Assembly: GCA_013397435.1 (NCBI GenBank)
Contig: VZRG01000748.1
Coordinates: 158,410 to 222,409 of the forward strand
Length of the DNA stretch: 64,000 nt
Reading direction: 5' to 3'
Origin: Erythrocercus mccallii
Lineage: Eukaryota; Chordata; Aves; Passeriformes; Dicruridae
Under the pieces are notes generated by a model, which was not told the origin of the DNA, did not search any database, and was given only the letters and a program-made list of their open reading frames with translations. The number at the start of each line of letters is the position of its first letter. Position 1 is the first letter of the stretch. A program made the translations under genes and the position numbers. Below are positions 1 through 7,781 of the stretch, piece by piece.

Positions 1-556
1 GTGCTTGTTAATTATGAACAATTGGAGTAAATTCAGGCTTGAGTTATGTCACATAAAATATTCTAACCAAAGCTGCTCGTGGTAAAAGCAAATCTTGAAA
101 CAGCAGTTTCAAGGGTAGCACCTTGGAACCAGGGTGGGGGAGACTTTGTGTTTTGCATTTGTATAGACAAAGGCAGGCTTGCCCAGCTAGTTAATAGCTG
201 TGGCCAACTCGCGGCCATTCACGTTAATCATTGAAGCTGATAACAGGACACCCAACAATACAGCCAAGCACCAGAAATCAATAGAGAGACACTCCACCCA
301 GGAAACTCTTTTCTACATGAAGCTGAACGTCTCAGAAACAAGACAAAGGAACCAGCCCAGAGATGGAAAACAAAACCATCAACCAAGTTGAGGGACAGTA
401 TCAGCCCATAACAGAACATCAGCAGAGATGCAGCAAGACCAAGAAACCTTTTCAGGCAAGCTGAAGACCAACATTAGTCCACCATCAGCACATCAACTTC
501 ACAAAGGAACTCTGTTTTTTCTGTTGTCAGCCCTCGCCTGAGGGCTACCAAAACCC

Positions 557-564
557 TATAAAAA
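557..564 (+). promoter_or_regulatory. TATA box of LTR copy 1
   Basis: TATAAAAA preceded by CCC, placed about 160 bp before the AATAAA signal as expected for an LTR core promoter. The same box is kept in the copy at 15625. Activity is not shown. Confidence 0.7.
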
Positions 565-718
565 CTGGACTGTCTAAGGGGAACAAGTGGACAGAGAGGG
601 GAATGCCCAGTTAGACGCTGTCTCTCTGTTCCACCAGTGTCAGATTCCTAGGCCTGACACTTGACTGGTTTGTATTGTGGTCTTTTTCTAAATTTTTTTT
701 TGTTTAATAATTTTATTT

Positions 719-724
719 AATAAA
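719..724 (+). terminator. Polyadenylation signal of LTR copy 1
   Basis: AATAAA in the AT-rich end of the LTR, 25 bp before the terminal TATAACA. This is the usual place for an LTR poly(A) signal in this family. Confidence 0.6.
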
Positions 725-749
725 TTTGATTGGTATTTCATCTATAACA

Positions 750-802
750 TTAAATAAAATTTATTTTGCTTTATTAATCAGATTGGTGTTTCATTTATAA
801 CA
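750..802 (+). mobile_element. 3' end of a second, older LTR of the same family
   Basis: Directly after the terminal ACA of the first LTR comes another 53 bp ending in GATTGGTGTTTCATTTATAACA-like sequence, i.e. a second family terminus. It is only about 75% similar to the end at 697-749. The simplest reading is that the 1-749 LTR inserted 53 bp from the 3' end of an older relative, whose remainder lies upstream of the window. A local tandem duplication of the LTR end is the alternative. Confidence 0.65.
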
Positions 803-1495
803 ATCCTCAAATTGCTCAACTCTCAATTTCAATAAGTAGGGACTACACTCCCAGAAATTCTGACAAAGGGGTCCCTCAAAATTCAGAAGATTATCCAATC
901 ATAATTTTAAGACTGCTGCAGCCAGAGTGATTGAATAAATATAGGAGTGGTAGGGAAAGAAAGTGTGAGAGCATGTATGAAAGACAGATGGCTTCACTTT
1001 TTCACACAGAGAGTGAGGGTAACTAAAAAGGACAAGTTTTGTGGCAAGTGGAGCTTAAGTTCCTGCTGCTGGGTTTGGACCAGCTTGCCTTCTTGTCAAT
1101 CTTCTTCTCTTTCACTCTCTATTTTGCTATGTGCAAGCCTTGTATTTTTATGGAAAACTTGCATTGCTTCTTATGGAGTCTTTTTAGATATCAACAAGGT
1201 GGTTAAGAGCTTTGCCCAGGGCATTACTGGCAGAGAATAAAAGGCTGCTGTTATTCCTGGGCTGAGTCAGATTCAGTGGTAAATAGATTTTTCTCCTGGG
1301 GACACAGAGGAGGTGTCAGGGAGTCATTACCTTGAAATCCTAGCCAGAGCAGGTTCACCAAGTGCTAACAGCTCTTCCAAACTCTCTCTGTGTACTGGGA
1401 ATTGTCCAGAGAAGGTAATTGTATTATCAAGCCTGGAAGGAGAACTGTGTGATGATGCATTTATATCCCATGCCCATAAAAGATACTGGAATCCC
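803..1495. other. Gene-free interval between LTR nests
   Basis: About 690 bp of moderately AT-rich sequence. I see no conserved coding frame and no recognisable repeat family; the open frames are under 100 codons and show no domain. It has no primer-binding site or gag-like sequence, so it does not look like the inside of a provirus belonging to the LTRs on either side. Confidence 0.5.
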
Positions 1496-1537
1496 TGTTT
1501 TATAAATGAATTCGCCAATTCAATTATTAATAATAAT
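1496..1537 (-). mobile_element. 3' terminus of a minus-strand LTR, separated from its body by insertion
   Basis: TGTTTTATAAATGAATTCGC at 1496 is the reverse complement of the family 3' end (GCGAATTTTTCATTTATAACA in the neighbour). It stops abruptly at 1537, where a complete plus-strand LTR starts, and resumes at 2267. Joining 1496-1537 to 2267-3020 in silico gives one continuous minus-strand LTR matching the family consensus order. No clear duplication flanks the outer ends (left ..TCCC, right CCTG..). Confidence 0.8.
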
Positions 1538-2048
1538 TGTTATAGATGAATCTAAGGGATAATTTGTGCTGGACTATTTTATAAGAATATGTTGTTATAA
1601 ATTAGAAATAGTCTTTTTATAAAACAAGGTTTTTCCAAGAAAGTTACCAACTGCTGTTCCAAGGTGGAGATCACACCTACATTCCAGAGATAAGAGACAG
1701 GCTATTGTACTCCCACATAGCAACAGCCACACCATTCAGGCAAGAGAGGTGTGAATTTCTTGTCAAGAAGCCAGAATGACTCTTTCCGGAACAGCCCTCT
1801 CAGATAAACTGGACACTTAATCAAAATAGCTGGACCATCAACGGCCAATGAAGACCATCAAACTCTTTGTGTAACTGAGGCACCATTCTTTTCAGCTGCA
1901 CAACCAAGCAACTACTGCCTTTATTCCAAACTCAGGAGACACCCAGCTACGCCAGAAACTACATTGTTTCATTCCAGGAAAGCTTTTAGCTATCAAAAGA
2001 AACTGTATTCTACCTTTGTGCACCCTCGCCAGAGGCTACCACAGACAG

Positions 2049-2056
2049 TATAAAAA
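2049..2056 (+). promoter_or_regulatory. TATA box of the nested LTR
   Basis: TATAAAAA preceded by CAG, 156 bp before AATAAA at 2212, the same geometry as in the other family members. Confidence 0.65.
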
Positions 2057-2211
2057 CCCACAGCACAGGAGACAACTCGTGGAGCAGACAGGACTGTCCA
2101 TTTGGGCGCTGTCAGGCTGCTCCACCAAGTGCCGGTTTCCTAGGTTGGCACTTTGGACTTTGGATCGTGGCTTGCTTTTCAAAATTTCCAAATTTTATCT
2201 GTGTTGTAATC

Positions 2212-2217
2212 AATAAA
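2212..2217 (+). terminator. Polyadenylation signal of the nested LTR
   Basis: AATAAA within TAATCAATAAATTTATT, a motif shared with the reverse-oriented neighbour at 2275 and with the copy at 16326. Confidence 0.6.
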
Positions 2218-2274
2218 TTTATTCTTTTTATTAAAAATCAAATTGGCGAATTTTTCATTTATAACAATAACAAA

Positions 2275-2280
2275 TTTATT
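2275..2280 (-). terminator. Polyadenylation signal of the minus-strand LTR
   Basis: TTTATT on the plus strand reads AATAAA on the element strand. It lies next to the point where the younger LTR inserted, so that insertion separates the signal from its normal downstream sequence. Confidence 0.55.
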
Positions 2281-2440
2281 GATTACAAAATGGATTAAAA
2301 ATAAAAAGTCTGCGAGCCAAAGCAAAGTGAAGTGTCGGACCTAGGATACCAGCACTGGTGGAACAGAGGAACAAGGAATACATCTATCTGAGCAATCCCT
2401 CTCTGTCCCTCTCTGAAAGGTTGTCTTTTTGCAGTCCGAG

Positions 2441-2448
2441 TTTTTATA
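2441..2448 (-). promoter_or_regulatory. TATA box of the minus-strand LTR
   Basis: TTTTTATA on the plus strand, i.e. TATAAAAA on the coding strand of the element, about 165 bp before its poly(A) signal. Confidence 0.6.
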
Positions 2449-3020
2449 CAGTTTTCAGTAGTCCCTGGCTAGGGCTTACAATGGAAGAATACAGTTTTTG
2501 TGACAGAAAAAGGCTTCTTTGATTAAACAATGTAGTGTTTGTTCCGGCTGGGTGGGTTTCCCAATCTGGCTGAAACGGCAGTATCAGTCTCTTGATTCTC
2601 CCTGGTTTAATTGAAAAGAACCTTCACTTCAGCCTGAAGAGGGATTAATGTTCTTGATAGCCGGTACTTTTCTCTGGAGCTATTTTTGGAACTGTTGGAA
2701 AGGTGTATGGTCCTGCTGAAAGGAGTTGTTTGGGGAGGGGTGTTCCGGCTGCTGATGGGATCAAATAGCTTCTTAGCACCTCCCTGGTTATCAGTAGTGG
2801 CATGTTGGGATGAATGGTGAGTCCATTGCTGTCCGGGGAACAATTGTTCCCCCACCTATCTTTGGGATGCAAATGAAGGTCCCCCCCTCCTGGACCACGA
2901 TTTCCTAAACTGCGGTTTGTCTGGGAAACTTTGCTAACAGAGAAAACATCTCCTGATTTATAATAATACATATTTACAAAATATTCTGGCACTAATTATC
3001 CCTCATGTTCATCTATAACA

Positions 3021-4379
3021 CCTGGGTTCAAAAGAGAGAATGCCCAAGTGATTCAGAAGTATTGGAGATTGACTCCAAGTACTCTTTATTGCTAACAGCT
3101 CCTTCCCAACTCACTGTTGGCCGTGACTGTGCAAACCCTGGTGTTAAACCTGTGCACCATCAGATCAGTTGTAGACAACACGGCTGTGAGCCAGTGAGCC
3201 TGGAGAAAAGATGGGAGCTCGGCAATGCACTTGGCCTGGGGCTCCTTCTGTGTTTGCCTGAGCTATGGCTCATGCAAGGTGTGTCTTCAAGGTGATGCAA
3301 AGTCTGAAGACTGTAAAACCAGGAGGCTGCAGAAACAAAGAAAGCATGGGGAGAAAAAAGAGGCAAAAAATTATCAGCTGGAAAATTTAATTTCAATTAT
3401 AAAATCATTTTGCATGTTAGTACCCCGTCTGTGGTCATTTTCATAACATTTCTATTCTAGGACATGAGTCCAGTTGTGATTGTGTTTGCAGAACTAGCAA
3501 TGTTTAAATGAGTCCTGAAGGAGATGTGATAAGAGAGATTTCAGACCCTCTGTAGTCAGAATTTACATGAGAAACTTGATTCCAGGAATCACACACATCC
3601 AACAAGAGAACAAAGACCTGTTATGTGACCTACCTATCCAGTCTAATCGGTGCAAATGCAGAATGAAATTAATAACAACAATTAGAAATTGAAATGAATA
3701 TGCCAGTATTTCTCAAGAAACAGAACCTGGTAATAGCTCAATTACTTAAACATTTCAAAATCATGTTTTCAGGTCTCTTATTTCTTTTTCATTTTCCAGT
3801 TTGGGTCTTTTTATAGCTTTTAAATATATTATGATGATGTCAGCAGGTATAATCTTCACATTTTAAATAATATTAATAAAGTAGTGAAGAAGAATGTCTA
3901 AAAAAGTATCTTTTCAAATGCAATTCTGGCAATTTCTGATTTTTTTTTCACATTTAAGTTTTCTTATCTCACATTCTCCAAAAAGGGATTTTACAAGATT
4001 CATTCAACTTTTATCCAAGGAATAGCAAAACAACAAACAAACCCTAAAACTGTTGGAATGAAGAAGTTTTCAGTGAGACATTTCTGCCTAGCCTTGCTCA
4101 CTACGGTATCTTCTGGATGAGTGACAGGCCACAAATCATCTTTGGAAATCACTTGCCAAGTCATTTCAAATTAAGTGTGTGAGGAAACCATGATATGCTT
4201 TTGGGCAATTTACAGTCACCTCTGTCGTGCGCAGTTGTAGCGAGGGAGCTGCCAGCCTGCACTGAAGCCTCACTGCACCAGCACATGCAGATTGGAGCCT
4301 TGGGAGGGACAGGAAGGCTGTGACGGGTGGAGTGTAGGAATCACAGCCTCGCCTGCCTCCCTCCTAGGGTCCCCTAGTC
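3021..4379. other. Gene-free interval
   Basis: No exon, RNA gene or named repeat is visible. The second half (3780-3960) is AT-rich and has the long unbroken look of slowly evolving non-coding DNA, but I see no decisive motif. Open frames (at most 96 codons) have no recognisable domain. Confidence 0.45.
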
Positions 4380-4720
4380 TTCTTACCAGTCAGTGCAATG
4401 GGTTTCCAAGTAAGTAATTCAGTCCATTGCAGTCAATTAATCAGAGCAAGTCGCGCACCCCATCTGCTGTCACAAGCCATTGGGAAGAGTTTCTGTAATC
4501 CTGCCTTTGAACTCTGAGGTTATTGCCATTTACAATGGGTTTATTTGAGGCCAAATTGAATCGGTCCTGCTTACACTGCTCACTGCTAATGCGACAGCCA
4601 TTAGCAGCTGCTAAATGAGGGAATCCAGATGATTACTGCATTAATTATCAGGTTGGGTTGGGACCAAAGGGGCAGCCCATAGCGAGCTCCCATTAATTCA
4701 GCTGGCAAGTATGACACAGC
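4380..4720. promoter_or_regulatory. Candidate conserved non-coding element or enhancer
   Basis: The interval is dense in homeodomain-type cores: TCAATTAATCA (4433-4443), TTAATTATCA (4641-4650) and CATTAATTCA (4691-4700). It also holds a perfect 14-bp palindrome TTAGCAGCTGCTAA (4601-4614) centred on the E-box CAGCTG. There are no repeats or long open frames, and the base composition is balanced. This pattern is typical of vertebrate developmental enhancers in general; that it is conserved is inferred, because no other genome was available for comparison. Confidence 0.4.
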
Positions 4721-4939
4721 GAGCATGTGGGAAAGTCGATGTGCTCAGTCGCTCCGAGATCCCGTACCTCATCCCCATGTGCTGAGCCTCAGCCATCCAG
4801 TCTGTCATCCTCATCCTGCGGCGGGCGTGCTGGACAAGAAGGACCAGCACACCTCGCTGCCACCGGAGGAAGAAACACCTGCTTAGAGGGAAACCACCAA
4901 GAGAAAGTATTCAAAGCCATGGGAAAAGAAGTCAAATGA

Positions 4940-5425
4940 CCATGTTACGGACGAATCCTTGGTGGACGCAGGCTGCCCTTGGTGTTGCTGTGGCCCTGGG
5001 ATGTGGCTGGGCTGGGTCTCCGGTGCCATAGTTGTGGGGGGGCGCATTCCCAGCGGGCGCGGGTGCTCTGGCGCCGTGGACGACTGCCGAAGCCCCAGTG
5101 CCACAGCCCCAGGATGTGGATGGCCCGTGGGCCATCCCCGTGACCCCCCGCAAGGCGAGTTTTCATAGGGATTCCACAGCTGGGGTGGTGCCAGTGCCCC
5201 TGGGGCCACCGGTCTCATGGTTGGGTGAGGGGAATGCCAGATGTGGTCCCGCGGGGGGCGGCAGGGGAGCACTGGCACCCCTGGCATGCTGGGGACGAGC
5301 GGCCACCCCACCCTTGGTAGAAGCTGCTCTGCCCCATTTCCCACGCAGGATGGGGTGCTGGTTAGTCCCCGCAGAGCTGGTAAAGAGGGGAGTGCACCCC
5401 ACCGAGCAGCCACCCTACCCTGCCA
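4940..5425. other. GC-rich island with long overlapping open frames on both strands
   Basis: The stretch is strongly GC-rich with many CpG and G-runs against a roughly 43% GC background. Frames are open on both strands at once (for example plus 5032-5664, 210 codons, and minus 4883-5413, 176 codons). This is expected where stop codons are rare because of base composition. The translated sequences are proline-, glycine- and alanine-rich with no domain I recognise. It could be a small CpG island (promoter of an unseen transcript) or an old GC-rich repeat. Confidence 0.5.
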
Positions 5426-6153
5426 GTGTGGGGCTCCTGCATTTGAATGATTTAAATGTTAAAAAGAGTAACTACTGGCTAATAGCTCTGCCCTTGTCTC
5501 TATTGTTTTGCTGTGGCTCTCTTTCTCTCAGGAATTTCCCTCGAAGCAATGGAGAAGCAGCAACCAGAGAGGAATGCATATGCAAAGTAGAGCTGACCCT
5601 CAGCATCTTGGGAGCATTCTGGGGAAAGAGGCACTCCCCAAAATGGGGAGCTGGACAAAAGTGAAGGGGAACCAGATGATGCCCTAGCTGAGGAGGAAGT
5701 AGGTGCACCCCCTGGTCCTGATTTGGGAGCTCACCATGACCTATGAAGAGACGGACTGGTATGGGGATGGAGAAGGCAAGCTGACCAACAGAGAGAGAGC
5801 CTCTGGCTGTTCCTATAGGAACAAGGACTTGGCACCTTGCAGCCCGCACTTCAGGGGCCGTATTGCACGCTTTCTGATTTCTGAGGTGTTGCGGCAATGT
5901 GGGCAAATCTTGTTGGACTTTTTCCACCCAGCTGATCTCCTTAATAATGAGCTGAATCTAATAAAGGTATAGACCCTGTATATTTCAACCATATTCTTTT
6001 AAAAATAGACTGTGTACTAGGAATGGCTGGTCGGATATTGTTTTTAACAACCAGAGTCAGGAAAGAATACTGTAGGTGAAACAACACCATGTGCACTGCA
6101 GCGTGCAGATCCTTACACATACTTCAGACAGATAAACATCCCCATCTTCAGAG
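5426..6153. other. Gene-free interval with exon-like signals
   Basis: A pyrimidine tract ending in CAG at 5529-5531 resembles a 3' splice site, and AATAAA occurs at 5960-5965. No convincing coding frame connects them: the plus frame ending at 5664 and the next at 5703-5972 show no known domain. It might be part of a non-coding transcript, but the signals alone are weak. Confidence 0.3.
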
Positions 6154-6161
6154 AAAGGGGG

Positions 6162-6414
6162 TGTGAGAAATGAGACTCACTATTTTAAAATTACGAAGGT
6201 TTATTAAACCATAACAAAATACAATGAAGGACTGAATAACCAGAAAGAGCAGCACTGGCAGTCTCCAAGACCAGCAGCCACGTGCTCATTTACAAAAATG
6301 CATGTTTCTGCTCTTTATATCCTTTGCCTCATCCCAAAGTCTTGTCCATCAACCCTTTCTTTGCTGTCCATTGGTGGAGATCACTTTCTTTCCTCTTGAT
6401 TGGAGGTCATATGT
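6162..6414 (-). mobile_element. 3' part of a minus-strand LTR (second family), split by insertion
   Basis: On the minus strand it contains ATATAAA (6314-6320 on plus), AATAAA (6200-6205 on plus) about 110 bp later, and the terminus CATTTCTCACA. It breaks at 6414 where another LTR begins, and its first 71 bp are at 7003-7073. The reassembled element is about 324 bp. The outer flanks match perfectly: AAAGGGGG at 6154-6161 and at 7074-7081. That is longer than the 4-6 bp usual for retroviral integration, so two of the bases may match by chance. Confidence 0.75.
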
Positions 6415-7002
6415 TGTTGGGGGTTGAATTTGTTTCTTCTTTGTGGAATTTTTTTCCCAGTGGGTTGCTAGGGAAATAATTGCTGGGTGCTTATGGGTGC
6501 TCGACCATGACAGGGAAAGGAGGGTGGGGGGTTGTGCTCTCTGGCTCCTGGCATTCGGTGAGGGGAAGATCTGACTGCTGCCGTGGAAGGATTTTCCTGT
6601 TTTCTCCATGGGATTTCTCTGGAGGAGGACAGGAGCCATTTCTCCATCTCTGGACTCCTCTGCGGATCATCTCTACTCCACAGAACCGCATCTGCTACTC
6701 CAGGAGGATTCATATGGACTGCTTCTAACACCCTGCCCAACAAGGTGTCAGGTCACATCCCCAGCTCGGTCAGGGATTTTCTAGGGCTTTTGTTTGTTTT
6801 GTTTGCTTGTCTTTCTGTATTGCTACACTTATGTTGTTCAATATACTAGTAAAGAACTGTTATCCCTATCCCCATAACGCTGCCTGAAAGCTCCTTTTAA
6901 TTTCCTAAATTATAATAATTTGGAGGGAGGGGATTTGAAGTCTACATTTTTTCCTAATCAGGCCCTGCCTCTTAGCAGATACCTATCTTTCAAACCAAGA
7001 CA
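6415..7002 (+). mobile_element. LTR of a different family nested in the minus-strand LTR
   Basis: Begins TGTTGGGGGTTG and ends CAAACCAAGACA, 588 bp. Near the 3' end are AGTAAAGAACTGTTATCC, used as poly(A)-like signal in related bird LTRs as I recall them, and TTTGGAGGGAGGGGATTTG. Flanks TATGT (6410-6414) and CATGT (7003-7007) fit a 5-bp target-site duplication with one mismatch. The orientation is chosen from the AGTAAA position and is only moderately sure. Its open frames are not genes. Confidence 0.75.
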
Positions 7003-7073
7003 CATGTTGCCATAGTAACAAGCCAGCCCTCCCCAAATGCCCTGATTAACAACGCCATCCCGTGACAACTACA
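7003..7073 (-). mobile_element. 5' part of the split minus-strand LTR
   Basis: On the minus strand the element starts TGTAGTTGTCACGGG at 7073 and reaches CTATGGCAACATG at 7003, then continues after the nested LTR at 6414. It is followed on the plus strand by the AAAGGGGG flank shared with the left side, which fixes this boundary. Confidence 0.7.
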
Positions 7074-7081
7074 AAAGGGGG

Positions 7082-7781
7082 AGGGGAAAGAGGACTATGG
7101 GAGGACATATCACAATAATATAACTATACATCTACAAAACTTCTTCTAACATACACGTAATGTAAAGAATAAAATCCTACCAAACAGGTTTTGTTAACAT
7201 TGGGTTGGTTTGTTGTTGCTTGATCAGAGTTCCTTTCAATTGTAAACTTCCCCTTGATTGTCTTACCTCACCCATCATTGTATCCTCCTCCCCTGTCGGG
7301 TATCACCTCCGCTGCTTCCTGGGGATGGCACCCAGAGCGATGAGGAGGGTGACATCCGAGCTTGCATGCAAATGAGATAACTCCCATGAGGTTTAGCACC
7401 CAGCAAAGTGGAAGCTACATCTAGAAGACCCCTAGAACAGCAAGCCCACCTAACACCAAGGACTAAAAGCAACACCTCCGAGTTGGCAGAGCAGGGAGGA
7501 ATGCACCAACAGAGGCTTTTTCATCCCTTCACCACAACTTTGGCAGAGCTCAATTCGCATGACACCCCTGAACTGAAAACTGAACAGTGTCTTCCTAGAG
7601 ATTCTTTTGAGGATGGAAGTCCCAGCTCTGCCATGCAGCAAAGCTGCATCCCTCCCCTTTTGTGTCATCTATCGGGAGCAGGGGCAGTATGCACAAACCC
7701 TTGGGCCCCCACCCCAGAGCTGATCTTTATTAAAGGCATTAAAAAGGGAGATTTGTCTCCTGGTCCTTTTTATTCATAACA
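7082..7781 (+). mobile_element. Probable LTR fragment with unclear 5' edge
   Basis: The right end has LTR character: TTTATTAAAGGCATTAAAAAG followed by a short U5-like segment and the terminus TTCATAACA at 7781. Two starts are possible. TGTTAACATTGG at 7192 has matching inverted termini but no target duplication. TGTAAAGAATAAAA at 7161 has the flank CGTAA against CATAA after 7781. No internal viral sequence follows. Confidence 0.45.

Larger units (their letters stand above)
1..749 (+). mobile_element. Solo LTR of an endogenous retrovirus (family A, copy 1; first bases off the window)
   Basis: By eye this is about 95% identical to 15071-15825, which continues 29 bp further upstream to its TGTTATATATG start, so this copy begins just outside the window. 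It has the layout of a retroviral LTR: a long U3, a TATA box at 557, an R/U5 part with AATAAA at 719, and a terminal TATAACA. No gag, pol or env sequence follows, so it is read as a solo LTR left by LTR-LTR recombination (known behaviour of such elements). Short open frames inside it are not genes. Confidence 0.9.
1538..2266 (+). mobile_element. Complete solo LTR nested in an older minus-strand LTR
   Basis: Starts TGTTATAGATGAATC and ends TTTTTCATTTATAACA, 729 bp. It carries a TATA box at 2049 and AATAAA at 2212. The flanks are ATAAT (1533-1537) and ATAAC (2267-2271), which fit a 5-bp target-site duplication with one change. It lies inside the minus-strand LTR of the same family, 42 bp from that element's 3' terminus, so it is the younger of the two. 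No internal viral sequence is attached. Confidence 0.9.
2267..3020 (-). mobile_element. Body of the minus-strand host LTR
   Basis: Read on the minus strand it begins TGTTATAGATGAACATG at 3020 and runs to GTAATCAATAAATTTG near 2271, where it is interrupted by the plus-strand LTR. The missing last 42 bp are at 1496-1537. Its first 35 bp and its R-U5 part align with the nested LTR, whereas the U3 is clearly diverged, so the two are related subfamilies and not recent duplicates. Total length without the insertion is about 790 bp. Confidence 0.88.

Noticed and set aside
200..391. Small protein from the LTR (63 codons, also present at 15270-15479)
   Set aside because: The frame lies wholly in LTR U3 and its end differs between copies through indels. 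There is no evidence of a coding role.
4883..5664. A protein-coding gene in the GC-rich patch
   Set aside because: Frames are open on both strands because stop codons are rare in GC-rich DNA, and no domain, signal peptide or conserved motif is visible. It is kept only as a low-interest lead.
6154..7081. hAT-type DNA transposon, because the flanking repeat is 8 bp
   Set aside because: The element has TATA and AATAAA in LTR spacing and TG...CA ends, and it lacks hAT-like terminal inverted repeats.
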